64,000 nt of DNA from assembly GCA_013399695.1 (NCBI GenBank), contig VXAU01001335.1:372206-436205 (forward strand), in the 5' to 3' direction. Source of the DNA: Formicarius rufipectus (taxonomy: Eukaryota; Chordata; Aves; Passeriformes; Formicariidae). The first letter of the stretch is position 1. Each line of letters opens with the position of its first letter. The notes under the pieces were generated by a model, which saw only the letters and a program-made list of their open reading frames with translations, ran no database searches and was not told the DNA's origin. The translations under genes were made by a program, and so were the position numbers. Of the stretch, positions 37,406-49,030 are shown in pieces.

Positions 37406-38118
37406 TGTGCTGGTTTAGAGTTAAACCGGCAGGAGATACAAATCCAACTCAGGACAGGATTACAAGTCAGAATAACAATTTAATAAAAGATCACAAAACA
37501 CACTGATACAGAAGGAAAATTCATTTGTGCCACAAAAACAGGTGTGCAGCCCAGCACAGTGGGGCACGAGCAGAATGGAGCTCAACAACCCCTGTGCTGA
37601 GCACCACGCGGCCCCTCTTGAACTCAAAGCAAGAAGAAAGGAAGAAACCTGCTGGGGAAAATGATGGTTGCAGTCTAGTGGCAGTCTCAGTCCAGTTGAG
37701 TCTCTGGTCCTCCTCTGGTTCTGATGAGAGATCCCAGTCCCAAAACCCCAAGCTTATATCTGCTTGGGCTCAGGTGGGAATTTCCAGTCCCTTCCCCAGG
37801 GTGGAGAGTTTACTCTGTGAAGTGAATAATGGCATATTTTTTGCATCCTTGATGGCCCATTAGCAGACATGACCCCTCAGGTGGGTGTGAAAGTACTAAT
37901 GGCTCCCCGGAGGGGAGTTATCACACTTGAATCATTGGCGTGAAGAGAGGAAAACTTACGTTCCTAAACACCCATCTTATAGCCTGAGAGGTCGTGTGTG
38001 CCCTGGGCAGCTGCTGCAAATGGGCCATTGTGAGCAGTTCATGAGAAAAATGACATAGAGGGTTTAGAATACACACCCACACAGTGACAAACTGATCCTG
38101 GCTACTATAACCAGGACA
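37406..38118 (-). mobile_element. Solo LTR, copy B (minus) of the family at 33.0 kb
   Basis: A 713-base minus-strand LTR closely matching copy A over its full length, with perfect 5-bp target duplications ACAAA (37401-37405 and 38119-38123). Termini on the plus strand are 'tgtgctggtt' and 'aaccaggaca', so the TG...CA ends are intact. On the sense strand there is a TATAAG box (plus 37753-37758) and an ATTAAA poly-A signal (plus 37479-37484). Compared with copy A it lacks about 13 and 16 bases at two places in the U3 and has about 10 extra bases after the TATA region. There is no internal retroviral sequence. The different target duplication shows an insertion independent of copy A. Confidence 0.93.
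37753..37758 (-). promoter_or_regulatory. LTR TATA box (minus strand)
   Basis: TATAAG on the minus strand, about 270 bases upstream of the LTR poly-A signal. It is intact here but mutated in copy A, so this copy is the one more likely to retain promoter activity, if either does. Confidence 0.5.
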
Positions 38119-38123
38119 ACAAA

Positions 38124-39454
38124 GCCAAGGACAATGCTTAGAGCAGAGGGGTTTTGTGTACTACACTATGGAGAAACAGATAATTTCCCAATGTACATGC
38201 ACCAATGTCATGTCTGGGTACAGCTGCAGGCTGACAAAGTGTTTTTATTCTGGAGATTGTTTAGGGACCTAAAATTATTTGGCATTTTTAAATATTTAAC
38301 TCAGTGTGATCCTATATGCTACTGACAGCTTGGCAGGAAATCGCAGAACCTCAGTGAGTAGATGGCAAAATCTTTGCTTGGGAAATTAAATTTCGTTTTG
38401 CCTCTGCCACAATGATGCAGGTATAGTTAACTTGTCCACAAAGAAATCATTATTACTTTGCCTGAAATGACCAGCATTACTGTCGTAGCAAGAAGGGACT
38501 ATGATTCTTCTGCAATGCATTGCAGAGATCACAGCAGACTCTGACAACAGGAAAAGTGAAGATATAAGGTGGCTGAAGATGACCCCTAAGTCAGATTCTT
38601 CTTGTCTTGTGGTATGCATGTATGGGGAGCTTCCATAATAACTAATATAAAGAAGAGGAATTTTGACAAACAGTTTTAATGGAAAAAAATATCTTCCTGC
38701 TTATCTTTGCATGTCTCCACCACTGGTCACTCTCTCTGAGCACCTACAACACAGCTGGCCAGATTTGCTTCACCCCTTTGACCTTTATTACACCACGATG
38801 TTTGAGAGAAGGACATTAAAAGATTTTTATTCCAAATTAGGCTGGTATACCACAGAAATGCGCATAGCAGGGTGTACGTGTTGTCTAACCTAACCTGCTC
38901 AGGGCACATATGCCCTACCTCAGCCACTTCTGACCCACCTTCTGGGACCCACACTGATTACAGCAAGACTCATGAGTTTTTATTAAAGGATTGAGTTAAA
39001 GGCTTAAGTCAGGTATGAGCAAAAAAAGGTTGATAAACTTCAGGAAGGCTGTTGAATAAGAACAAGACAACATTTTGTTAGGACATCTGTCAGAAACCAT
39101 ATATCTGCAATAGGGGCATGATCTTGCCCAGGGTCCAGCTCTCCTTTTCTGTAACTCCCTGGTGTTCAGTGAGTTCCATGGTCAGGAGGAGAAAAGCCAG
39201 AAGAACCAACACAGAACCTGAATTTCTCAGGAAGTCATGACAGCTTAGAAAAAGATATGTCATGAGAAAACAGCTTTGGGAAAATGTGGAGTATCAGAAA
39301 TTCAAATTTTGAAACTTGCCTGAGGCGTCACTTCTTGTCTAAGTTTAGAGAACTTAGAAAATTTATAACTAAAGTAGAGAGACAAGTCTCCTTTAATTTC
39401 AAAACAAAATTTAATTAAGGTATGATAAATGGAAGGATAACAGTTCCTAGCTAT
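38124..39454. other. Unique non-coding sequence
   Basis: No gene or repeat was recognised. Confidence 0.5.
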
Positions 39455-39552
39455 GATATATATATATGTATATTCAAGAGACAACAGAACAACCAAGACT
39501 GAACGAATAAAAACTCCTGAATCAAAACCCCCACACACACACAAACACATAC
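39455..39552. repeat. (AT)n and (AC)n simple repeats
   Basis: An (AT)n run at about 39455-39472 and a CA-rich run at about 39530-39552, separated by unique sequence. They border the CpG-rich block. Confidence 0.8.
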
Positions 39553-39566
39553 AGAGTCTGTCCCTG

Positions 39567-39801
39567 CCGGGCTCAGTGGTATCCACGGGCAGCAAGCGAC
39601 GAGACGAGTGACTGGTGCTGGGATGCCCCCGGGGGGGGTTGGTGGATGGGAAGAAAGGCTCTGGTGTGTCCCTCCGAAAGGCTCGGCTAGTGGTCTGCTG
39701 GTATCGGGCTGGAGCTTCCGACATAAGAAAAGTTCTCTCACGTCTGGGATGGCCGCCGCTGGCTCCCTCACAGAAAGCTCGATGTAAGGGGCCCCCNGAC
39801 G
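39567..39801. other. CpG-rich block, possible promoter or LTR piece
   Basis: By hand count there are about fifteen CpG in 235 bases, with GC far above the flanks, an 8-G run at about 39631 and an N at 39797. A minus-strand frame starts upstream at 39823 and reads through the block (about 100 codons, rich in Pro, Arg and Ser) with no recognised domain. Downstream on the minus strand come a TATATA run and AATTAAA-type signals, an order that might fit an LTR or a CpG-island promoter of a minus-strand transcript. I could not find matching TG...CA ends with a target duplication, so neither reading is established. Confidence 0.45.
39797..39797. other. Ambiguous base (N)
   Basis: A single N after a C5 run in the CpG-rich block. 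This is an assembly or consensus uncertainty. Any frame through it is unreliable. Confidence 0.99.
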
Positions 39802-39830
39802 GTGGGGGAAGAAAAAATTCCATTAGATTC

Positions 39831-41021
39831 TGAACCTATAACACTTCTGGAAAAATCAAGCTGCTATAACAAGCAGTGACTTGATGTGGGGTTATCTGTA
39901 CATCTGTGCAATGTTTATTTTCACTAGAAGATGATGTTAAGTGAGGAGGGAAGTGTGTGTCTCTTGCAACAAGATTCAGTGCCCTTGTGACAGAGCCTCC
40001 TGAGAGGCTTTAGGAAACCTTGTCCTGAGCTGGACTTGGCATAAGCTATACCAATGAAAGCTTATAAAAGTCACTGGTAAGTCTTCAACCTTCACCTCCA
40101 CTATTTACAAAGTAAGATCTGGGAAGAAGAGCTGGTCTAACATACAGTAGTTTGAATAAATCAGAGGGTTTTAAAAGGTTCTCATCATCTCAGCCTCTAC
40201 TGCTCTGTCTGTCTGTCTGTGGAACTGTTTTTATGGCCAGATCCTTATCCAGTCTCTTTAATAACCTTGGCACAAAAGATCACATCAGTAGGCACTCAAG
40301 TCTGCAGAAGTTTATCTGCCTGTGGTATCCATGTCTCCTCTATTAGATTGCTACTGAAAATGTGCTATCTAAGACTGGTTGCTTATTAGAGATCATAATT
40401 TAAAGGTTGACTTTTTAAAATGGCCTGGGCCATACAGATGGTTTGGTGACTACTCACAGGAATCACAGTTCTTCAGCCCAGCCTGAAGCAGGTGGTACAT
40501 CATCCAGAGTTCTATGGTGCTACCAAGTGTCTTGTGGTGACAGAGTCACTGCAACAGGGCTTTGTGTGAAATTATGCAGTCAAGGACCAGGAGAAGGACC
40601 ACTCCTGTGATATGCAACTCCATCACTAATGGCAACTTCACTCTGGAAGGGAGCCAGACCTGTTCTTTCTCAGAAGGGGTTTGTTCATTCTATTGTCAGA
40701 GAGACCTGTTCATGCACTGGAGAAACAGGGAAAGGGAAAGGACTACTTATTGAACACTAATGTGTGGCACTTGTGGGAATGTGTGTGTTTTCACCTAGAA
40801 TGTAAGGCAGGATACTCACTTTTTACCCGCCCTCTATTCAGGGCTTGATTCAGAGACTTTGGAAACTTTTCACTGGCTTTGGTGGAGTTTGGATCACGTC
40901 CAAAAGCTACACAACATCCTGGAAGGGGAAAAAGATAAACTGACTGTTGCACCTGGAAAGATCCAGGAAAAGAGTTCAAGCAGAGATAATTAGGCTATTG
41001 CAGTATTTGGAGAGTTTCAGT
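39831..41021. other. Unique non-coding sequence
   Basis: Contains a short (CTGT)n repeat at 40203-40220. No gene was recognised. Confidence 0.5.
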
Positions 41022-41057
41022 GGGGGGGGGGGGNTTGTTTGGTTGGGTTTTACTTCC
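41022..41057. repeat. Poly-G run with N, then T/G-rich tract
   Basis: Twelve G followed by an N at 41034 and then TTGTTTGGTTGGGTTTT. The N very likely marks unresolved homopolymer length. Confidence 0.9.
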
Positions 41058-41124
41058 CTGTAGCAGCTCATAATCTAACACTTGGATTATTTTTAGTGTT
41101 GCATTTTTCTTCTTGTTTTGATTT

Positions 41125-41440
41125 CTAAGGAGGACAGCCTGCAGAGCCTTTGGCTGCAGGGCCTGTCAGGCAGCTGAAACAGAGCAGCAGGTGCTCCTGC
41201 AGAGACACATGGTCCATGACCCAGCTGGCAGCCAGGGCTCCTGAAGGGCCGGGAAAAGGATGAGGCACTGGGGCAGGACGAGGTTGCAGAGCTGTGCTCA
41301 GATGCGCTCTCCCCAGAGCCAAGGTGGGCAGACAAGGTGCTATGAGGGGCAGAAGGTGACTGGCAGCTGATGCAGCAGCACGAGGTAACGGGGTGACCCC
41401 GAGCCCATAGACTCGACAGCAGAGTTTGCAAACCCATGGC
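41125..41440. other. Locally GC-rich segment
   Basis: About 300 bases rich in CAG/CTG and GGC, clearly above the window average, with a 114-codon minus-strand frame (41093-41437) rich in Ser, Pro and Cys. No domain or splice structure is recognisable. It could be a decayed exon, a regulatory element or chance composition. Confidence 0.35.
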
Positions 41441-44400
41441 AGTCCTTGTGACTGTCCCAGGGGCTGAAGAGCAACTTGTGAGAGAGGCAGAGGTTTAATT
41501 GGGGCTAATGAGAGCCATGCTCTGTTTTAGTCTGGGCCTGCTCCAAAGTCACTCTTAATAATCTGGGTTGTGTTTAGGATAAAGGAAGCTTTGCTTTTCC
41601 ATTTTTGAGAAAGCCCAGAGAGCAGGCTCCTGCTGTGAAAGCCCTATCAGCCAAGCTGCTGATGTGAAACAAGTCTCACATTTGTTTCCTTTCATGTCTT
41701 TTCTGGTTAAAAGCAAACAGATGCATTTAACAGCAACACACACCCTAAACATAACATCTTCCGAATAGTTGGAAAATGAAGATTTTTACTTTTTAATGAT
41801 TGCCTTAGGCAACCCTGCTTTATGATCTTTCCTAAGCATGATATCACACAACTGGTCAGCCTTAAAAACGAAGAGTTTTCACACCTTCCTACTTTTAAGA
41901 TAAAATATCTTTTGATGGTTTTTCTACTAATTAGCTGCCTTGACTTCCCAATCTTTTGGCAGCAGATCTTTTTAATGTATGTCAAATAAATCAGCAAGCA
42001 TTATCATGTTTTATTCAAAGTATACTGATAAGGGATAAGCAAACATCATGGTGCTGCTTTCTCCCCGCCTCCAGCTGTGCCATTCCAAATATCAGATCTG
42101 ATGTGTCACCAACCTGCTTGGGCAGGAGGGGCTGAGGATGGGGAGACCACTCAGTAGGGCTGAAGTGGCCAGGAGGATGAGGGAGAAAGCTATTGCTACA
42201 GCCCTGTTACAGATTTTTCTGCTGCTAAAGCACAGTGGAAAACTCAGAGAAAACCACAGAGTGTAGCCCTCCACCCGGGATACAGTGGATTGATACACCC
42301 GGAAGCTTTTTCAGAGTTGTAGAGTGTTCTGCCATTGCTATGATGCTCCCTTATAGCTCTCCTCTTTCTCACAGGATAGCTCTTCAGTTTGAGTGATGAG
42401 ACCACAAATATAATGTCAGTAAAGAGAAAAGCTATCTAAGTTTAAAGAAAAAGGGGCAAAAGCCTTCCTAACTGTGGTTAGTTTCTAAGTATCTCCATTG
42501 CCAATTGTAAGTCCAGCTCTAGTGCTCTCCCTCTTACTAATACCTTTGCTCAGTGTCAAGCACTGGCTGGGCTAATAACAATAGTGCATATTAAGGGAAT
42601 ACACACAACTGCAGTGAGGAGTAACAAATGATCCAAAACATGCCCTTGGATGCCCATTTTAAAATAAACATTTGCAGGCTCAGTTCTTCAACAGTCCTCA
42701 ACAGGACCAGCCTAATGCCATAGCCTCAGGATTTGTCAGCTTGGATTACACTTAACATCAGCCTTTTTTGTCTTACACTGCAAGCTGTCTGGTTATTCCC
42801 AGCTAACACAATTGTCTGTGCTCATATTTTCCACATAGTCTCAACACAACACTCAGACATTTCAAACTGATAGTTTAATTAAATTATGGCATCTAGGGTT
42901 ATTTCAGTTCCAAGAGAATTTGAGGCAAAGATGAGGAGTATAAGCATGACACTTTTTCTTTTGAGGGTGGGGATAAACTCTGTTTTGTGGAGAAATGAAG
43001 CTTTCAGAGGATTGAATTTTCTCAGCATTTGAAACCTCTAGAAATCATTCTTCTTTCATGCATTTCAAGTTGGACACTCCAAGATAGAAACCATCAAGAC
43101 TACTTAGGGAAACTTCATCTTACACATGCAAGGAGAACTGGAGATTTAGCTATTCCTCTGTGCTAAAGAAGTATTTTTAAGTTTAGACATCCTCTGTGCA
43201 ACCAGGAGTGCTAAGACAGCATGGGTCCCTATGGAAAGTTCTGCTTGGCTTTTACTGGCCACCCTAAGAGTAACTTTAGGTTCTATGTGTTAAAGTACAT
43301 GTCTAAAGGGCAAATAAGCAAGTAGTAGGCAGTAAATCCAACAAGGATCAATGACAGATGAAGGTAGCCATGTGTTTTGAGTGACCTGAGCAGTGAAAAT
43401 AGGACCCGTTGAATCAGCAGGTCCCTACAACCATCAAGAGAAAAGGATTACAGTCCATGATGGTACAGCCCAATGGGTCAGAGAGCCATACACAGGAAAG
43501 GGAGATAATGCCTCACAGGATGCAGGACCGAGCATAGTATGCACGGGAAGGAGAATTTGAAACTTGAAGTTTTCAGGGCAACATGAGAATTTGTGAATCT
43601 CAGTGAACGATGCTAACAGGAAAGACCAGAGGTGGAAAAATGAAGGCATCAAGATGAACTGTGGGAGGATAACAAACATGAGGAAATAGAGGGAGAAAGG
43701 AGATAAAAGGGCCCTAATTGACTGTACACTTGCTTGATGGAATCTGATGGTTCTACATTACCATCTATCCTGCATTTGCACTAAATCCTATTTTTACCTA
43801 TCTTCTCTGAGGGTGCATTCTCTGTCCTGAGTCATTTAGTGTGACTGTTACCAGGATTCAGACCAGACTAGTAGTAATAGGGAATACCAGCACCCAAAGG
43901 GAACCACAGACCTCTGGGGCTTGTAGGTCCAAGTGCCAGTACCAGGAGTAGACTGGGAGCTAGGTGCCAATTAGAGGACAGAGTGTCTATGACCAGCTCC
44001 TGTAGTATGTATGAAGTATGTCCTGAAGGGACACGCTTTGTGTGTATATCCCAGTAGCAGGCTTCAATCCTGATTCCCCAGAGAGGGGCAATAAGATGGG
44101 GCTGTCTGTGCTGCTCATGTTTGTGTGAGTGCTGGAGGTGCTGGTGGTACTGATTCCTCTTCCTGCTGGTCCACATAGCAACAAATGCACATTGTGGCAT
44201 GTGTGTGTTTGTTCCTCGCTACAGGCTGGTCCCATGAACACAGAGCTGCAGGAGCCTCACATCCCAAAGCTCATCAGATTTATGAACCCTAGCACCATGA
44301 ACTTGCTGTAAACTCCTTGCTGAGGCACTTTTCCAGCTTTCCAGAGATACTGTGTCCCAAGAAGACTTCCTTTACAAGTTCCATTATTAACTTTCAAAAT

Positions 44401-47400
44401 GTCCCAAACAACTCATGGAGAAACATGTGGCTACCTCTGGCTTGGTATTTTTTCTAGGGGAATGGTCCAACACCCCCCATCTCCACCCCTTTCTGAACTG
44501 TGGCTTATTTGGGAATGGAATGATGGTGATTTGCCAGTTATCCTTAAATCACTCCTACCACCAGACAGGCTTGAAGATAAAGTAAGGAATGAATTTATTC
44601 AGGAATCCAAAGATCAGCATTACGATCTCCTTATTTAGAGGCAGCTGTGCATAAAGAAAAGAAAACTTACAGCTGCAGACATATTATTTTAACTCTGTTA
44701 TGTGTTAAAATGCTCTTAGCATGCTTACAAACTTTTCTGTTGGAAACTTGTCTTTGAGAAAGATCTGGTCCACAGCACGTGTTTCATTGAAGGCATGCTT
44801 ATTCAGGCATACATGTGTCCTTGCACACCTCTTTTCCTCTCTGGGGCATTTCAGGTCCTCATCACACCTGTCCCATTCATGCCATCCCTGAACTGGAAAG
44901 CATTGCTGACTGCTGGATAGGTGAGTTGTTCTGCCCAGACAGGGAAAAAATATCTTGATGCTTACCTTAATGCATACTGACTTTGAAGGAAAGCTTCTCC
45001 TCAAAGGCAGATCAAGATTCAGACCTCCCTACATTAATTCTTTATATACTGAAAAATCAGCTCATATATATGTATAAGATAACAATCATAATAGACACAA
45101 ACATATAAACAGTGATAATGCATGCACTTGGTTAGATCTTCACTGCATTGAGACACGAATTAATGGTAATCAAATTATTTCAGGCTGAAAATGACACGAA
45201 TATGGTTGGCATGAGCTATTCCCTTGCATTATCCCATGACGGCATACTTGACATTGTAGATGTACTGGATGAGAGAGTTTTGGAAAACATTAAACCAGAA
45301 GTCTTTAGTCATACTCCATATTCTATTAGCACAGTTGTATTTTTAATCTGTTCTCCCAAATCCGCGATTCCCATTAGCCAATGCTTTGCAGCAAGAAGTC
45401 CTTGTGTTTAGTTCTCATGTGTGACACTGGTGACAATCCTCACTTGCAAAGTTTCAAAAGCAGTCTCTCATAGCAAAAATTTTTACTTCTTTAGTAAGGA
45501 CTGCATTGTCACATGAACAGAAGGAATGATATTGGGTTGTTTGACATTAACCTGATTTTATCCCTGTGAAAAATGATTTCGACCTAAAAAATAACTTTTG
45601 CTTTTGCACAAGCACTGCTGTCTGAACAGTGTTATACAGAAGGGTTGGCCTTGATAAGGTTCTGGTATTCAACTCTATGGAGGTACCACAAAAAAGCTGA
45701 GCAATTTGAGCTGCTAGCATGCTTGAAAAGGAGAACTGCTTGGTTGCTCATAGTCACATTGAGAGATGACACAATTTTCCATCATAGCATTTTCCATCAT
45801 AGCAGTGATAGATCTCACATTGAAAAGACTTCTCAATCCAGTCCTTTAACACAACTGTGACAGAAAGGGTACTTTGAGAGCTGTGTTTCTGGGATTTGCT
45901 GGTCTTTCCCTACCACACTTTCTCCTCCTTCTCTTTCTCATCACCAGCATCAATATCTGTCGATAGTCAATATTTATTTTTTTAAAAGTTTGATCCACAG
46001 AAAGCAAAATTTTACCCAGAGCCCTACCTGATACAACAGAAGATCAGGACCAGAGTAGGATAAGAACCACAGGTCTGGGGGCAGTGTTATTTTAGGATTT
46101 GTTATGGTGATCCACAGAACTGAATGTCCTAAAAGCATTGCAGCATGCAAGGCAGATATAACAACTTCTCTTTCTTTCTGCTTGCTCATCTCCCTTAGTT
46201 CTTGATTCTTCAATGCCTGAAGGCCTTTCTTTTTATACTTCTCTAGGTTTGGCAACTATTGAACCTGTTCCAGCCCAAGATCAATTTCAACCCATGGATG
46301 ATGGCCAGGGCCGTCAGTGATTCAGAAAAACACCTTCTTCTTGGTACACTCTTGCAAAGGAGCAGATTCTTTCTAAAAGGCAGAAAGAAGCATTGCTATC
46401 AGCTGAGCAGAAGCCAAGTTTAGCATGATCACAGATCAAAGAGAGTTGTGAACCTCCCATCTGCATCTTGGCAGCGTCCTCTCCAGAATATTTAATATTT
46501 GTGCCCAAACATTAAAAGGCAGCTTTGTTTACAGAAGTGTTTTCCAGGAGATGCTTCAGTTGCACTCAGCAGCTGCCCTGATTGTTGGTGCTGGGCATAC
46601 CTTGCATGTCTAGGTGATTTATGGATTTGAACTGCTGTCTGCACCCCTCCTGCTTGTGAGGCAGGGGCGTGCTCCAGCATGGCAGAGGAGCCAGAAAACA
46701 ACAGCTGCAACAGATGGCCACAGGTCCTACCTTGCTTTGGCACACTCTGCCAAAAAAGTGCCAGATGCACACGTGGGGCTGGATAGGTGAGGAATACCAC
46801 AAGAACGTTTGTCAGCTGCAAATGGAGAGGAATAATGTGTTATAGGGAGACAAAGTTAAATGGGGAGATGTGGGGAATGAAGTGAAGGTGCAAAACTGCA
46901 GATGTTTTGAGGAAACATCTGTTAATCCTTGAGGAGAAAGAAGCGGTGGCAAGGATGCTAAGGAGGCAGGGACTGAAAAGATTATCTTGCAGGTTTCATG
47001 TTTTGAGTGGAGAGGGGAGATTGGCAGACCTCACTCCTGACACCTCAGGTGTCTGGGGCAGAAAGGAAGCAGGGGAGAGATGTGGTGTGCCAGACATAAC
47101 ATCCAAGAGGAGAAAAGATGGTGGAACATGGAAAAAAATGCAAAGAAAATTATAGTGATGCTGAGATGGTCTAGTATTACATTAGATGATGGTTTTACAG
47201 GATATGCATACAAGTGACAATTAGAAAAAGGACAGCAAGTTCATAGTCAGGATATGTGAAAAAACAGAATGCAGATTCTGTATGATAAAGACTCTAATCT
47301 CAATATCCTTCAGTCGTATTGAATGTAAGTGCATCTTTTTAAAGCATGAAAAATACACTGTAGTTTGGGGTTTTTTTTCCCAACAATTTGAATATCAGAG

Positions 47401-48775
47401 AGCTATTTGTGCATTTTAATCAGTGTGTAAGAATTTCTCTAGTCTCAGCTGATTAGGCACATATAGCAAAGGCATATCACTTCCTTGCTCAGCATGCTTT
47501 GGTTTTGTTTTCTGTGCTCCAACAACTTAACAGCTAACCATGTCTGTCAAGTCTTTCAAATTAATGCATGGCCACAGAGCTGATAATTTGTCTTTGAATT
47601 GTTTTTGAAAAATCTGATCAGGTCAGCAGCCCTGACGATGCCAGTAGTAGCTGTTATTTAACTGAGGTGCCATAAGGAGCTGTCCTCCTGATAAATGTCA
47701 TGTTGTCTGTCAAACTTGACCATAAAATTAGGGTGACAGTTTTAATATATATAACTTTTTCCATCCACCAGGAAAATCCCTGTGAGGTCTCACAAAAGGC
47801 ATTACTGAAACAGAGAAAATATTAATATAATCATCTGAAGATTTTTTATGTTATAGATGAGAAAATCAATGACCCAATGAAAAGACAAAACAAGCATTAG
47901 AGGTTTATCGTAGTCATTCATAGGATCTGGATAAGGGGCAGCGGCAGGTGTCAGGTTTGAAATTAATTTTGGCACATGCATCCAGACTAATCTAGGCTCT
48001 ACACTGAAATTTTTTTTACTGTGCTAAATGGCCTAACAGGTACATGGTAGCCCTAGGTTGTACTTCTATCAGCAACATAACAAACCTCTAGCAAAGATTG
48101 AGTTACCAGCTGACTGACTATGTCTCCAGGGTAAGGATATACACTCTAATGCCAACAGCTGCTCTCTAGAAACATAAGTCTTTAATATTGCTGGGCTTGT
48201 TACAAATTGCACACGATGGCCTTCAGCAGGCTAACCTGGGCCACGAGGCTTACATCAAGGCAATACCAAAAAGTGCAACCACAGTCCTACTCCACAATGT
48301 GCAGAGACAATACCAGGCTTAAACATTTTTGTGCAAGAATTAAGTTTATCACCATTTTCAGCTGCATTATCCTAGTGCCTTTGAAGGTAGTATAATATCA
48401 AACTAGTTTTAGAGCTGGAGTCCTACTTTACATCTTCTAAGAACAGCGTATTGATTGCAATATAGTGGTGAGCATAGACAGGGTGATTTTGAGGTGCTGA
48501 AGCACCTCTTCTTGACACCACGTGCCCTCCACCCAGCATGATATCTGAATCAGAAGATGTGGGGAAAGAGCAGTGACAACCATTCTTGGGACATTTTGCT
48601 GGGAATTATCCTGCCAGAAAGATACTTCTACTGGCTATGGAGGTTTGAGAAAGTCTTAGTCCACTAAGGGTTGGGGTTTTTTATAATTTCAGTGCATTTT
48701 CCAGATATTGTTCTCAAGCAATGATCTCTCTCATAGTTTCCCCTACAAATGGAAAGCCTGAGCCCTGAGGAGCTT
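41441..48775. other. Unique non-coding sequence
   Basis: About 7.3 kb with no recognised gene or interspersed repeat. It includes a 15-base direct tandem duplication (TTTTCCATCATAGCA) at 45775-45804. The short frames at 43868-44241 and 46492-46821 show no known domain. Confidence 0.5.
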
Positions 48776-48897
48776 AATTTTTTTGTTGTTTTTGGTTTTT
48801 TTTTGTTTGGTTGGTTGGTTTTGTTTTGTTTTGTGGTTTGTTTTTTTTTGGTTTTGGTTTTGGTTTGGGTTTTGTTAGTTTGTTGGGTTTTTTTTCC
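48776..48897. repeat. T/G-rich low-complexity tract
   Basis: About 120 bases made only of T and G apart from isolated bases, with GTTTGGTTGGTTGGTTTTG and repeated GGTTTT units. The Phe/Val/Leu frame across it is a translation of the repeat. Confidence 0.9.
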
Positions 48898-48984
48898 CGC
48901 AAAGTGCTTGGCACTTGCAGCTTCTCTGTCCTTCACTGGGACTTGCATGCGCTTTGCCAGGTTTGATAACGTGGATGTGAGTGT

Positions 48985-49030
48985 CATGTCCAAGGTCACA
49001 CAGTGAATTAATGTCAGAGGTGGGATTATT
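48985..49030 (-). mobile_element. MIR-like SINE core fragment
   Basis: The plus strand reads 'tccaaggtcacacagtgaat' and then 'gtcagaggtgggatt', which matches the antisense core of MIR/CORE SINEs ('cccaaggtcacacagc...agagctgggatt'). Very old MIR relics are known in bird genomes. Only the core is recognisable. Confidence 0.5.

Noticed and set aside
32992..38118. One full provirus with two LTRs
   Set aside because: The LTRs are in opposite orientation, have different 5-bp target duplications, and contain no gag/pol/env-like sequence between them.
39302..39823. 173-codon minus-strand frame
   Set aside because: It crosses an N and a simple repeat, has no recognised domain, and half of it lies in AT-rich sequence. 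Kept only as a CpG-rich block.
39285..39854. LTR bounded by GAAAA on both sides around the CpG-rich block
   Set aside because: The right-hand edge lacks the CA end and the A-rich pentamer is likely by chance.
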